DNA of 64,000 nt from assembly GCF_036785885.1 (NCBI RefSeq), contig NC_092326.1:40944287-41008286 (forward strand), written 5' to 3'. Both the position numbers and the translations under genes were made by a program. Position 1 is the first letter of the stretch; each line of letters starts with the position of its first letter. Below the pieces are notes generated by a model. It did not search any database, had not been told where the DNA came from, and saw nothing but the letters and a program-made list of their open reading frames with translations. This document shows, piece by piece, positions 10,910 through 22,697 of the stretch. This DNA comes from Coffea arabica (Eukaryota > Streptophyta > Magnoliopsida > Gentianales > Rubiaceae).

Positions 10910-13054
10910 GATAAGGAGTGACTAGTTATCTAGAGCAGACTCACAATCCATCAATTCTGTCAAAAGTATGCTAGACCAATTTTTCTCCATTTCTTGTCTC
11001 CAAACCAACCTCCTGTAAGTCAAAAGTCCTTTTCTCTCCCAACACTGACCCTCTCATCAAAACCACCATTTCCAATACTCTTGGTATTAGCCCCACAAAT
11101 GACTTAGGCAAATACCTGGAGTTTCCCATCACACTCCACAAATCACCCACCAAGTCCTTTCAGTTCTTGCTGGAAAAAGTGCAAAAAAATTTGCAAGGAT
11201 GGAAAGGCAGCCTTCTATCATTAGCAAGAAGGAAAGCCATACTCCAACAGTGCATTTCCTCCATTCCAACTTATTTCTTTCAGGTGGCTGCTATCCCAAA
11301 AAATATTTGTCAAGCCATTGATAGGAAACAACGAAATTTTCTGTGGAGATCTACCTCTGACAAGAGGAAAATTCACCTACTAAATTGGGACACTATTACT
11401 CTCAAGAAATCCCAAGGGGGATTGGGTCTCAGGCAAACTTTGCTCCTTAACAAGGCTAGTCTTTCTAAAACTAGGTGGCACTTATTAAAAGGCTTTCCTA
11501 AACTTTGGGTGAACATTGTTTCGGACCTTTACCTTGACAAAACCCAATCCCTCGCCCAAAAGAGGCTTCTCTTTACTACCTCTAAAGGTTCTATTAACCT
11601 TCGAAACCTTAAAGTAAGAAAAGACATCATTGAACGGGGATTTTGATGGAATGTTGGAAATGGATTATCTCTAAAAGTCTGGACTAGTAACTGGTTCACA
11701 ACATCTAGCCTTAGATCCCTAATTCAGGGACCCCTACACAGATATGAAGAAGATCTTAGGGTGGCTGATCTCTTTGACACCAATGGAGGATGGAATTTAC
11801 AACTCTTGTCCTTTTGCCTTCCACATGAAATCTCTAGTTTAATACTCTCCACACCCAAATCCCACCATGTTGTCTCAAAAGACTGCCTCAAATGGAGTCC
11901 CTCCATTGGCGGCAACTTCCAACTCAAATCAGCCTATGATCTAGCCTTCAATGCCAAAATAAATGCTCCACTTCCCTCTACTCTCTCCTTTAATTGGATT
12001 TGGACTCTCTAAGTCCCAAACAGAATCAGGTTCTTCATCTGGTTAGCTAACCACGAACGGCTAGTCACTAGACATCTACTCCATCAAAGAAATATTCTTC
12101 TGGACAACACCTATCAGCTTTGTTCCTTGCGCTGTGAAGACATAGATCATACCCTTAGGAAGTGTAATTCAACAGTTCACTTCTGGACAGGTCTTAAACC
12201 ACCTTGGCTCCCCAATATAAACCATCTCCCTTCCACAAGCTGGCTCAAAAAAATCTGCACTGACCCTTCCTCCTCTCCTTTTCTCTCTATTCCTTGGGGA
12301 CTTTTATGCACTTTTGCTCTTTGGGTTATTTGGAACACTCGCAACAAAAAAATATTTGGACCTCACAAATTAGTCTCAAATCCTTTGAAGTGGTGTGTAG
12401 ACCTGGCTGTGGAATTCACAACTCTAGGCCCACAATCTCATTTCATTCCTTATAAGAAATCCCAAGTGCTGGTAAGATGGATTCCTCCACTTTGCGGCTG
12501 GATTAAACTCAACTCTGACGGTTCTGCCTTGAATAATCCTGGTAGTACAGGTGTTGGGGGGATCTTTCGCGACTCCTCCGGCTGTTGGATTAAGGGTTAT
12601 AGTAGAAAGTTAGGCATCGCATCTAACATTCTAGCTGAACTATGGAGAGTTAGAGATGGACTCCAACTTGCTATTGAGCTAAAAATCCCTTGCCTAGAAG
12701 TCAGAGTTGATTGTGCTGATGTTATTTCTCTCCTAAACTCTACTGTTAATCTTGATCATCTTTTCCATCCAATTATCATGGATTGCAGATGCCTGCTTTC
12801 GCAGCCCCAGTGTGTTAAACTCAGGCATGTCTACCGTGAAGCCAACAGATGTGCAGATGTCTTAGCAAAGTTGGATAGCAAGCTGGATCAGAACTTTGTG
12901 ATTTTTGAATCATGTCCTCCAAAACTCCTTTTTGCTTTTGATGAGGACACCAGGGGCATCTGTTATCCCCTAGCATTAGGACGATTCCGTAATAGCTAGG
13001 GGGACTTTTGATTGCTTTCTATAAATTTCGCTGTTTCATGAAAAAAAAAAAAAA
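10910..13054 (+). mobile_element. 5'-truncated L1-type LINE with poly(A) tail
   Basis: A 2.1-kb insertion flanked by a perfect 15-bp target duplication and ending in a run of A at 13041-13054. It starts inside the reverse transcriptase thumb region, so ORF1, the endonuclease and the RT fingers and palm are missing. The paralogous spacer at 1-870 lacks it, so it postdates the segmental duplication. Such 5' truncation is typical of target-primed reverse transcription. It cannot move by itself. Confidence 0.93.
10921..12998 (+). pseudogene. LINE ORF2 C-terminal part (RT thumb, zinc-binding region, RNase H)
   Basis: A single frame runs the whole length with only three in-frame stops (TAG 10972, TGA 11644, TAA 12010) and no frameshift, so decay is mild. 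In order: RT thumb/connection (DLGKYL, then LEKVQKNLQGWKG, a plant LINE hallmark, then QGGLGLR); a zf-RVT-type cysteine/histidine region (LRCEDIDHTLRKC ... VHFW); and an RNase H of the plant RVT_3 type with its acidic residues in LNSDGSA, ILAELW and VRVDCADV, plus the closing REANRCADVLAKL. The natural stop is TAG at 12996. It is a remnant and not a host gene. Confidence 0.9.
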
Positions 13055-13064
13055 CCAATAGTGT

Positions 13065-14822
13065 TAATAAAATAGTATAGAGGGCACAATAGTGTTGGAG
13101 TATTAGATAGGGACCACAACAGTGCTTTGAAAATATTTTTGACGCATCTTTTAAGTTGCCTTTTTTTTGTTCAGTAAATTTTGCCCCATCATTCCATCAC
13201 CACTAACAAGTAAAATTGACAGAAATCTTTGAACTTGGCACTTATTTTGTTCAAGGGCTTCTTTGAGACAATTGATAATTGAAGAGTCAAAATCATATAA
13301 AGCAAATAGTTTAAGGATGGAAAGGATTGTTTCCTCCTATGTGGGTGCATTCGTGCTCGCATAATCTATATAGTGGCATGTATTGACAATTAAATTTTTT
13401 CTAAATGTGCTGAGCATGTTGTTTGTACATATATCTTGAAATATTGGAGTTATTCAACAAGAACAGAAATTTTGAATGGAGGGAAGAAAATTGTAGTGAT
13501 TCACTACTATATTTTTGAACGTACATGAAATTTGAAATCGTAGCCACAAATACATGTAGTAACACTAATTCAATTTACTCATGTTTTTGACCAAGATAAC
13601 TATGTGGAGAGTGCTGTCCACGTAGGAAATGTCCTTTATCATGGATCCATTATAGCAACAGCAAATTTGGTAAAAGTATTTAGTCTTCTTCACTTATATT
13701 GTGTTCGATGGAAACCGGTGTAAATTTTTTTAAAAAGGAAAGTAAGTTAAAACAATGCTAAATGTACGGGAAAGTTAATGTGAATGTATACTTTTGAATG
13801 ATAAATTATGGATAAATTATGAACACTAAAAATTGTTCACAAATTTTCTGATTCATTTGATAGGTAAAGATGTTAATGATGCCTAAAAACAAAGAAAAAC
13901 AAGATGTTAATGACATATGGAAATAGTTGCACTTCCTTATTTTACTATAATTAGTCTTAAAGTGCGACAACCATAGCTAATTAGTCAACTTACGTGCCAC
14001 TGTGGTACTTCTTAGCTCAACTCTTCATTGAATGATGTGAAGCAGTAGCTAGGGAGTAGAAATTTCAAGACATTGACCAGTGTTATCACTACGGCCTCCA
14101 GGCTCCATGTAATCAAGAAAGAAAAAAATCTTTCATTGAAGTACTATATACAATGCTTGTGTTCTCTAGAATGTTACTTTTATATCAGATGGAGATAAGA
14201 TAAAAGCTATTAACCTTTATAATTTATTACTGACGTGGTTTATATTTGATGTAAATGAAAGAGTAAATGAAGAATCACTATTCAACTTTTAAAAAAGAGA
14301 GCTGGAGAGAAATTTAGAAAAGAAAAATAAAGGAGTAACTTTTGTCCTTTGATTCTATAGCGTTTGCATTTCATTTTCTAAGTTAAAATTTCTGGTGTTG
14401 AATTGTTATTTTGCTACATATCATTTTGAGAAATAGAAAAATCCATTATCAATTTCTGGTGCCCAATTTTGGTGCTTGTGTGTTTGGCCAGTTTTATTGT
14501 CCTTAGACATTATGAATTGCACAATCTTACCCCGAAGAAATTGCACCATCTCAAAGAAAATATCTTTTACGATTTATATACATAAAAGAAGCTGCATGTG
14601 TGTAGAAAAAAGCTATGATTTAAGGAAAAGAAACTGAACTTTTTGCTTGAATATTGAAATGATATACATAATACAACTCCCGTCTGATACTTTGAACCAG
14701 GGATTATTTATCAATAGAATAAAACGATAAAAGTACATGCCTTCAAAGAAGATGAATTTAAATGAACATAATTATTACAACATGATCACAGGTAAAATGT
14801 TTCCAAGAAGCTATATATGTAA
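13065..14822. repeat. Duplicated spacer, right of the LINE, to the patatin gene
   Basis: 13065-13740 matches 172-800. 14218-14260 matches 785-840 and about 7690-7730. 14450-14735 matches 7950-8240. The piece 13740-14217 has no partner in the window and no gene. Together these show the order spacer then patatin in the ancestral unit. Confidence 0.75.
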
Positions 14823-16780
14823 TCACTTGCGCTTTGGCACCCCTTCTTTTGATCTAATATCACGAAGCCGCTTCTCCTTTGAAAGCGTTTCCGCAAACCT
14901 AGATGAAATCATCAAACGCAAGTAAGTTTTTTAGAAGTTCAATTGCGAATATTAACGAAACTGCAAATGATTTTGGTGTTGCTATGTCATAATTAAGAGG
15001 CTGTAAGAGTTGAAACAATTCTTTCATACTTTTTGAGCGCATCCTCATTTGTACCCTGATTCAGAGGTTCAAAAACTCCAGATTGCAAATTCACCCTCGA
15101 AACTGGTTTTTTGAGCAATTTCTCGCCGACTTGCACCAGATTCTCTAAATTTGTCTTAGTTGCGATATCCACAGACGATAGATCCCCAGTTAAAGTGTCA
15201 TCCTGATCATAATTTTTTGGTAGGCAAACAGCAGATGGAAAAAAATTAATTTTTTTCATCTAATTGTATATTAAATTGTTAGCGCCTAATGAAGGTGAAT
15301 TGTTACCTGAATGCGTAGGTAATTGGCTTCACATTGGAGGGTTTGAAAGATTGTAGCAAGGTGAAAATCGACCATGTCACTGCTTGCTTCGGTGAAGACG
15401 TCTACTAGTGGAGATGAACCACCATTGACTAGCCAAGCCAATATGCCCCACTTGGCTGCGTTGTCTGCATCATATTTCTGTTCAATTTTTGCTGTACCAG
15501 TTCCCAGAGATAGGACAAGAAACCGGTCAAATTCCAGAGGCTTCATGGGAGAAAAGTCGGAATTTCCTTTGCTTATCTCCCTGGTCACTTGGTTCATGGC
15601 AACCAAAGTCTGAATTAATTAGAGAACACATGATTAATAATTCAGAGGGATTCATAAGAAAGTGCAGGAAGTTAAAAAAGAGTCTCCATGTTGACAAACA
15701 AATTTTGATATGGAAAGTACCGGATTATTTGCTGCAACTCCACCATCAACGAGATTGAATTCTCTCTTGCTCCCATCAGAATTTTTGGTTTCAAAATGAT
15801 GGGCCGGAAGGAAAGTGGGAGCAGCTGAAGTTCCAGTGCATATATCAGAGAGCACACCGTCTAGACTTGGCTCATTCTTGATCTGATCACGAATGAAGAT
15901 TCACACTAATTACTTGTGATCCGAAGTAAAAGACAACGAGCTGAAATGAAATAGCAAAGCAAGTCTAAAAAGGAATTTAAGGTCTGACTAATTAACACGA
16001 ACCGCATAGCTAGAGAAAATGGTAGGCTGGAGTAGCTTGATATCAAACGTTGGAATGACAACATTAGTCAATGTTTGGTGCAACTTTGTTTTTCCCACTT
16101 TTTGTTGTAGCAAATTATGGAGATACTTGCCATCGTATTTGGGTCCTGATAGAAGCCTAAGTTCTTGTTGAGCTTGACCCAAGAAATTGCTGCTCATTTA
16201 ATGGTCAAAAAAGAGTCATGTTAAGTACAGCTCCCATCATGAACTAGCAACTTACTTAAACGGGATCCATTCTAATGAATGGGGTTAGTATAATTATTTA
16301 CCTCTCTTGGGGGAAGATTTTAGGACAATTTTCAAGATAGAAGTCCTTGATATCTTTGGCAGCATAAAGGGGGCGGTTATTTTCATTAGGGGCAGCTAGC
16401 ATAGCAGTCACAAGGCCACCAGTGCTTGTTCCGGCAATCACATCGAAGTAGTCAGCAAGTCTTGCATCTTTACCATCCAATTTCTGCGAAAACCCCAAAC
16501 CAAATTAATGAAATCCGTCCGTCCCAAAAATAGCTTACACGCTAAAACAACGTAGAAAGAAGACCAATATGGAAATCGTCAATTAAAAAAACAAAAAATG
16601 CACCCATGCGTGGCATCATGATATCGAAGACTTTTTGTAAGGTACCTGAAGCTCAGACTCTAAAAATCCAAGGATTACGCTAGGGATGATTCCTCTGATC
16701 CCTCCACCATCAATGCTGAGAATTGTGACGGTGTTTCCGTAAGTTGGAAGCTGCAGAACCGACTTGGCAGTCTTCTCCAT
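14823..16780 (-). CDS. Patatin-like phospholipase (lipid acyl hydrolase)
   Basis: Seven exons: 16780-16646, 16483-16302, 16189-16003, 15882-15721, 15609-15307, 15202-15030 and 14898-14823. All have GT-AG borders and consistent phases and give 405 residues, the usual length of plant patatin-like proteins. The fold markers are present: the oxyanion loop DGGGIRG at residues 24-30, the nucleophile elbow GTSTGG with its Ser near residue 69, and the catalytic Asp in [10 protein letters not shown] near residue 158. The family removes fatty acids from phospho- and galactolipids, in the cytosol or at membranes, often in defence or storage. Reading straight through at 15030 would end at 14993 in an unrelated tail; splicing to 14898 restores the typical [13 protein letters not shown] ending. 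No signal peptide is seen, unlike vacuolar tuber patatin. It is the only intact patatin of the local duplication. Confidence 0.93.
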
Positions 16781-16905
16781 CGGTGCTGAATATTAGTCGA
16801 TCGGGAATGAGCAAAGAAAGTTTTAAGGAATAGGAAGTTGGAAGAGAAAATAAGAGTGATTGAGACAGAGAGCTGTTCAGTGCTGATTTCTGCATGAGGT
16901 TTGGG

Positions 16906-16913
16906 TATTTATA
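16906..16913 (-). promoter_or_regulatory. TATA box of the patatin-like gene
   Basis: TATAAATA on the minus strand about 125 bp upstream of the ATG at 16780, which suits a short 5' UTR. Confidence 0.6.
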
Positions 16914-19307
16914 CTAGCTCATAGAGTTTGATTCCACATTTCTTGCATGGCTTCCTCAGTCTTTTTCTTTCTCGGCTTCATTAGTCGAATTTTCCCCATT
17001 TCCATCCTCATTTTCTTTTTCCAACTTCAACATTTGACTGGACTCTGCCATATCAACATCATTTGTTATGCCAGAAAAATTAGGAAATTAGTACGAAATG
17101 CGACTTAATGACTCTGAGCAATAACGTAACTAGTTACCCAATGCATGCATGCCCAGTAACCAAAAGATTTTTTAAAATTTTCTTTCTTTCTGACTTGAAT
17201 TTTTGGGATGGAAGAGAAGTGCCCTTTTTTCTTTCTGACTAGAAGTTTCATTCATCTTTATCTTGAGGTGCAAAATGAGACAAGACTATGCATTAGGGCC
17301 TTAAAATGTTGTAGGGTTGAATCTTCCATTCAAATCTAATACTATTACTTTTTTTTTTTTTTTATGTTTTGGAGAGAACAATTTAAATAAAGTACATCAA
17401 AACCACATAAGTATTAGATTTTGGGTATGCATAAACGTCGATGAAGAAGGTATATCCACTGAATTCTACCATTTGACTGGCATTAGGATTCTTTTCGTAG
17501 TCGGGCAACCTGGCTTTTACACCATGACTTTTAATTGTGAAAGAATGTTAGCCAGCATGTGTGTGTGTGTATGTATATATATATATATATATATATGTAT
17601 ATAGCAATATTGGTTTGCGAAACTACAAATGCAATATTTTTTGGACTATTTTTTCATTTGAGAGAAGATTCTAAGCTTAATATATTAACAAGCGGAAAAG
17701 GGGAACTTGAGAGTCGAGACATACTTTGCTACCAATTAAGTTGGATTTTAGAACTAGAAACGCAATACATACCAATTTAAAACAATACAAATTTATCAAT
17801 TGTGGCAACAAAATAAATGGATTGGAAGAAAAACAAGAAACAATTTAGAGAGGAAAATAGAATTTCTTCTTTCAGCCGAGTCACTGAAAATGATTGCTTC
17901 TACAATAAAGATTCTTAATATCGCAATTAATTTTTACTGCATTATAACTTCTTCTGTTTTTTTGACTTAATTATTTGGAATATGCAATGACACAGCCAGT
18001 AAGAATAGTAGACAGACGGCGGAGGCGGAGGAAGATGTGGTAACTTGAAAGAAAAGACTCGTAATAATAGAAAGGAAGAAGTGCATTTTTTTTTTTTTTT
18101 TTTTTTGCTATCTTGACTGGAATTTTCATTCAACTTTATCTTGACGTGCAAAATGGAAAATGGGATCTTAGAATATATTGGAGGATTCAATCTTCGTGGA
18201 TTCGTGGTCCGGTACAACTTTTGGTTTTTTAGGAAATTAACCAATTAATTGCTGCCCAAACTCTTGGGATATTATGGCACTGCTACTTTTCTACGCCAAC
18301 TATGGGATTTTTCTTTTTGCGTATATCGTGTGAGTCGATCATTATCCATCATCAGTTGAAGTAGTTACCAGATCTGCATGGATCAACGCGTGAGCAAGCC
18401 GATGTTGAAAATGCCATCAGGTTGAAATTGACCAAAGGCGCTAGGAATCTTCGGTTTCTCACTTTCTATTCCAACTTTTGTTATATTATTATTTCTTTTT
18501 CATAAATATAAAATTTCAATTTTTTTTAAAATTCAATAACTAATAACTAGGTGATATAAAAAAAAAATAATATATAATAGAAAATTAAAAGATACAGCAA
18601 AAAGTTCATAAAAAATCTCATTTTTTTATGCATTTTGATGTTTTGAGTTTATTAAATTTTGTGTATTACTCATTTAATAGTTTTGGATTTTAAGTAAACA
18701 AAAATGAACTAAAATACGATATTTATGAAGGAGAAATAGCAATATAAAAAAAAAAAAAGGAACAGAAGTGGGGTTGAGGATCCGTTATGGACCACATAGT
18801 GGAGTTAACGCAACAACTTAAAATTTTTTATTAAAAACGAAATGCCACAATTTGAATTTTATTTCTGCATCTATTATTAAATAAAATGTCAAAATTGTCC
18901 TTCCAAATCTAAATGCATTTGGATTTGAAAAAGTATAGTTTCTATCATTTTCAACAATAATTGTTGCAGAAACAAACATCCTCTTTTTCTTTCTTTAATA
19001 AAAACATCATCATTTCATTAAATTTGTATTAACAAAAAAAATTACACCAACCATATACAAATACAAACAGATTTGAAGAATAAATATTAAATGCTACAAA
19101 TCTAAAATATTACACTATAAAACTCCAAAAATGCTCCATCAATATCATTTGCCTTGAACAAATGATCGATGACAACAAAATTGCATTGCCTCGTCAATCA
19201 ATCGGCTATGTGCATGGCTCACTGGTTGATTTGGGAAAATTCTGTGTGACAATAAAACCAAAGATCAATTTTGCCTTTGAGATAAACGGTAGCAACGCAG
19301 GAAGACT
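16914..19307. other. Gene-free AT-rich stretch
   Basis: No gene is supported. It contains a (TG)n/(TA)n microsatellite at about 17560-17603, a T-run at 18087-18106, and several A- and T-runs that may be tails of old retroposons. Short open frames here lie on low-complexity sequence. Confidence 0.5.
17560..17603. repeat. Compound microsatellite (TG)n(TA)n
   Basis: A run of TG dinucleotides is followed by about ten TA units. Confidence 0.9.
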
Positions 19308-19602
19308 AAGGATGCATTTGATAAAATTAAAATCTGAAAATCGAAATTTAAAATCTGAAATCTGAATTCATTAAATTATTGAATTATTAAATACTAAATT
19401 TGATACATTTAAGTGTATATCACATTAAATGATAAGTGAATAATTTATCACTTATTATTGGGAGCAAATGTTGTCTAGAAAATTCAGTGGCCATTTATTT
19501 AATTCAAATATTCAATTTTTGCTTATCAAACGCGTCTTCTAAACATATTAAGATTTGAATTTATTATGTTTAAGTGCTGAATTATGGTATCAAACATGAT
19601 TT
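19308..19602 (-). mobile_element. MITE family 1, copy C (inverted)
   Basis: Reverse-oriented relative of 3779-4072 and 10409-10712. It begins with GGATGCATTTGATAAAATT, carries AAAATTCAGTGGCCA in reverse, and ends with GAATTATGGTATCAAACATG. It has no coding capacity. Confidence 0.55.
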
Positions 19603-19885
19603 AAATTTATTGCCCAGCAGCCTAGCTACAAAAAAAAAAAAAAATTTCTTTTTCAACGCAGAAAAATGGTGGCCCGGTCCAATTACAAGGGCTGGTCCAG
19701 AGGATAACCCCTCCGCTACATGTGAAGAACAAGATGCGAACACCTGCATGCATGACCCAAAGGAGTCCGGATAAGCAAACCTTTCAATGGGAAGCAAAAC
19801 AGGCTCGGGCAAGGCAAAATTGAGATTGTCGTTGTTCAAATCTTGGTAACATTACAAGTTGTGATTTTACTAATCACAAGGATTG

Positions 19886-20084
19886 CTCCCGCGTGAATGG
19901 TCCAACAGTAGCACCTCCTCTGGTGATCATTTGGTCCCAAGATCGAGTCTCTGCTTTGCTGGATTCCTCCGTGCACTTATCGTGCTTGGGTCGGGTTGGG
20001 GTGTCGGGCCCGGGTCGCGGAGGATTAATCGGGTCTCGTAAGAATTGACCCGGACACCCCTGTGTTGACAAAAAAAAATAATAA
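19886..20084 (+). mobile_element. SINE with 15-bp target duplication (SINE 1)
   Basis: A 199-bp insertion flanked by TAATCACAAGGATTG at 19871-19885 and again at 20085-20099. It ends in a short A-rich tail with TAA repeats (after CACCCCTGTGTTGAC). A weak B-box-like AAGATCGAGTCTC lies near 19938. The 3' end resembles the element at 23443-23613 (ACACCCCTGTGTT versus ATACCCCTGTATT), so both belong to one plant SINE lineage. Confidence 0.85.
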
Positions 20085-20099
20085 TAATCACAAGGATTG

Positions 20100-21353
20100 A
20101 TTGTAGTAGTACCACAGATATGGTAACAATCATATATAAAAGTCCTCGATTGTTATTTGTATCACTTGGAGTGCTAAATACTCGCGAAAATGTTTTACTA
20201 ATCACAAACACATGCAAATATTTAAATTATCAATTTTTATTAGATAATCACATAGTTATACGCTGTGATTTTGAGAGTTGAAAACATATACAAGCTTTCA
20301 CAATATTACTTTCCATAGATATTAAAATACCTCTTGTCCTCTATCGCTTCGATTCAGATTTGGAAATCTAACTCCGCATTCCTGAATGTTCAGAAATTAA
20401 TTTATTTTGCTAAACAATTATCACGTCTTTAGTAATTAGTATTAGCTAAAGTAGGTCCCTATACAACTTTTCCAAAAACAAATTCCAATGGAGAGGTATG
20501 AGCTCTCCCACTCCAATCTTGACAGGAATAGGTTTCTTAATTAACAAATGAAGGTTAGGCCACCTTCCTTCCAAAGATTTTGAAATTTACAATTTTGTTT
20601 TGAAAAATAAAAACTTAGGATATGTACGTAGTGGAGAAAATTACATTTTGCCTCCTCAAAATGTTAACTTCAAATTTTCAAAGGCTATAGGCACATTATT
20701 GTTAACTACATTAATTCTCAATCTCTGATTCTTCCACGGCACGTATTTGCAAGGATATTGTATATCACTAATTACAAATCTAATTGCCTAAGGGAAAATT
20801 AGATTGCTAAAAGCCTAACTTGGAAGTGAGACCGTACAGCCAAATGACTTAATATTCTTCCCGAGAATTTCAAACAAAAACACAAGAAATTAAACAACCA
20901 CAACCAGGACAATTCAATCCAACTGAGAAATGGACTTTTCTTGTACAGCTTAAGTAGTTTTAAGATGTGACCAGCACATGTAGGAGCAAAACCTGCATTG
21001 CTTGTAAATGTAGTTTCAGGAACCATTTTAGAATATAGTTTTTTTTTTTTTTTGAAAAAAAAAAAAAGAAACTAGAAGCTAATTCCATAAGCAAGCTCAG
21101 ATTAACAAGTATCTGCTATTTTTCATTGTACTCGAAACTTGGAACACAACATATAGCATCAAGCAAACAGTAGCTTCCCTCTTTCCGCATCTTAAATCTT
21201 ATGCCTCGTCTCTACTATTCAAAAAAGAAAGAGAGTAAATGGTCTTAGAGATATGTAAATTAGCCACAACCCACAAGTGCTACTGCTTATAGCACCTTAA
21301 TTGTGCGTTACATTCGGCGTTTTATTAAGAAGCATAGTCTCCTAATTTGCTTT
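20100..21353. other. Gene-free stretch
   Basis: No gene or clear element is seen. A T-run abutting an A-run (21039-21067) lies between two unremarkable AT-rich parts. The right end is the 3' flank of the DUF26 gene that stops at 21354. Confidence 0.5.
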
Positions 21354-22094
21354 TTAAGCAATAAAGAACTGGTAAAACTCGTATTGCAAAGTGCAAGCTG
21401 CACTGACGAATCGACCTCCCCTGGGAGTAAAATCAGGGATCCGTTCCAACATCCCAGCAATGCAACTCTTGCAATCAGCTGGAGAAAGGTCCAAGGCACA
21501 CTGAACCAGTCCATAGATTGTATTCCCTGATTCATCTGCAAGCTTAACGTCTCCTGTAGCAAAGAACGTTTTGGTTGCAATAGCCTTGTCTGTTAGATTG
21601 TTCACAAACTTGGTTATAGTTTCTACTGGTGCGGAGATGCTTATATTCCGACCTCTAGAAATGTAGTACGTGTCAACTATGTATTTGTGGAAGATATCTC
21701 TGTGCGAGTAAATCAGCGAACAAATTTCAGAGAGACCAACCGCGCCTTTCTTTAATGGACACTTTTCGAGAATCCTTGCAATTACAGCCCCAACACAGGC
21801 TTTGCATTCTGTTCTTGAAATATCACCACGACAGAAAGATCGGCCGTATACCCCGCGACCAGTTTTCGGCTCGCCCACGAATTCAAGAGCGAACCCTGTA
21901 TCAGGAGTTTTATTCTGAAGATCATTCAAGAGAATGCTCAAGTTCTTGTGGTATTTACTCCTGGCAGGAAAGTGGTTAGAATTTCTGCAGTCAGCTCCAA
22001 TACGCTTGAGAGGATCGTCTCCAGCCCCCATTTGCACGAAAAGGGCAACGGACAGAATTACAAAGATGGAAATGGTTAATTGTGAGATTGCCAT
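21354..22094 (-). CDS. Cysteine-rich repeat secretory protein, two DUF26 domains (DUF26-1)
   Basis: Single exon, 246 residues from the ATG at 22094. I prefer it to the in-frame ATG at 22151 because the product then starts with a clean signal peptide (MAISQLTISIF..., cut near GAGDD) and matches the starts of its paralogues. Each half carries the DUF26/Gnk2 signature C-x8-C-x2-C: CRGDISRTECKACV and CALDLSPADCKSCI. Further conserved Cys residues fit three disulfides per domain. There is no transmembrane segment after domain two and no kinase, so it is a secreted protein and not a CRK receptor. The family includes apoplastic carbohydrate-binding defence proteins such as ginkbilobin-2 and plasmodesmata-located proteins; the latter have a membrane anchor that this lacks. 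Closest relative is the pseudogene at 25684. Confidence 0.92.
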   Translation of the reverse strand: MAISQLTISIFVILSVALFVQMGAGDDPLKRIGADCRNSNHFPARSKYHKNLSILLNDLQNKTPDTGFALEFVGEPKTGRGVYGRSFCRGDISRTECKACVGAVIARILEKCPLKKGAVGLSEICSLIYSHRDIFHKYIVDTYYISRGRNISISAPVETITKFVNNLTDKAIATKTFFATGDVKLADESGNTIYGLVQCALDLSPADCKSCIAGMLERIPDFTPRGGRFVSAACTLQYEFYQFFIA

Positions 22095-22160
22095 CGCTAG
22101 CTGGAAGATGGATTGGAGATTGGAGGAAGTTGTGTTCATTTTAAATCTCATTTGCTGCAG

Positions 22161-22170
22161 TTATATAGTA
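22161..22170 (-). promoter_or_regulatory. TATA box of DUF26-1
   Basis: TACTATATAA on the minus strand, followed by CTGCAGCAAATGAG, 67 bp upstream of the ATG. The same TATA-CTGCAGCAAA arrangement, with a damaged TATA, occurs upstream of the pseudogene at about 26500. Confidence 0.6.
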
Positions 22171-22688
22171 CTCTACTCCTCCTCAACATCATTTTTTTTT
22201 TGTTCCAAAGTGTTATCCAATTAACATAATTCACATATTTTTTAGTCTTATTGCAGCATTTGTATAGAGCTCAAATAAGTTAAATAATCATCCTTTGGAA
22301 TACTTTCTCTTTCAATGTTACTCACTTTAGTATTAGGTTCTTGGCTTTTCCTTTCAGCAGGTTGCAAATGTACGCATTACACATATTTCGGTCCAGAAAA
22401 GTATTTGGACAGAAGCCTGAGATTGTCGCCGGCTTTGTATTGCCTTCGTTAGAGCTTCATAATTAGAGCTCAGTTGATACTCATTAATGGTTGTCCTGGA
22501 GTGGATTAACCGAACGAGCCTGCTTGGCAATTATAACGAGCATTGTGGAGCTCCTCTTCTTCTTCTTCTTTTTTTTTTTTTTTTTTTTTGGTTGATATAA
22601 AAAATGTAGCATGCACAACCGGAGGGTATCCCTCAATCAATACAAGAAAAGAGCGACAGAATAAACCAATTGACACACTACCACATAA
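22171..22688. other. Gene-free stretch upstream of DUF26-1
   Basis: Promoter region of DUF26-1. It contains a CTT-repeat merging into a long T-run at 22557-22589, perhaps the tail of a minus-strand retroposon. No gene is seen. Confidence 0.45.
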
Positions 22689-22697
22689 ACTGACTAT

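Noticed and set aside
15374-15613. Plus-strand open frames over the patatin-like gene
   Set aside because: They are antisense shadows of exon 5, which has conserved protein sequence and correct splice borders.
22557-22680. T-run followed by ATGTAGCATGCACAACC, possible minus-strand retroposon
   Set aside because: No A or B box, no target duplication and no second copy in the window.
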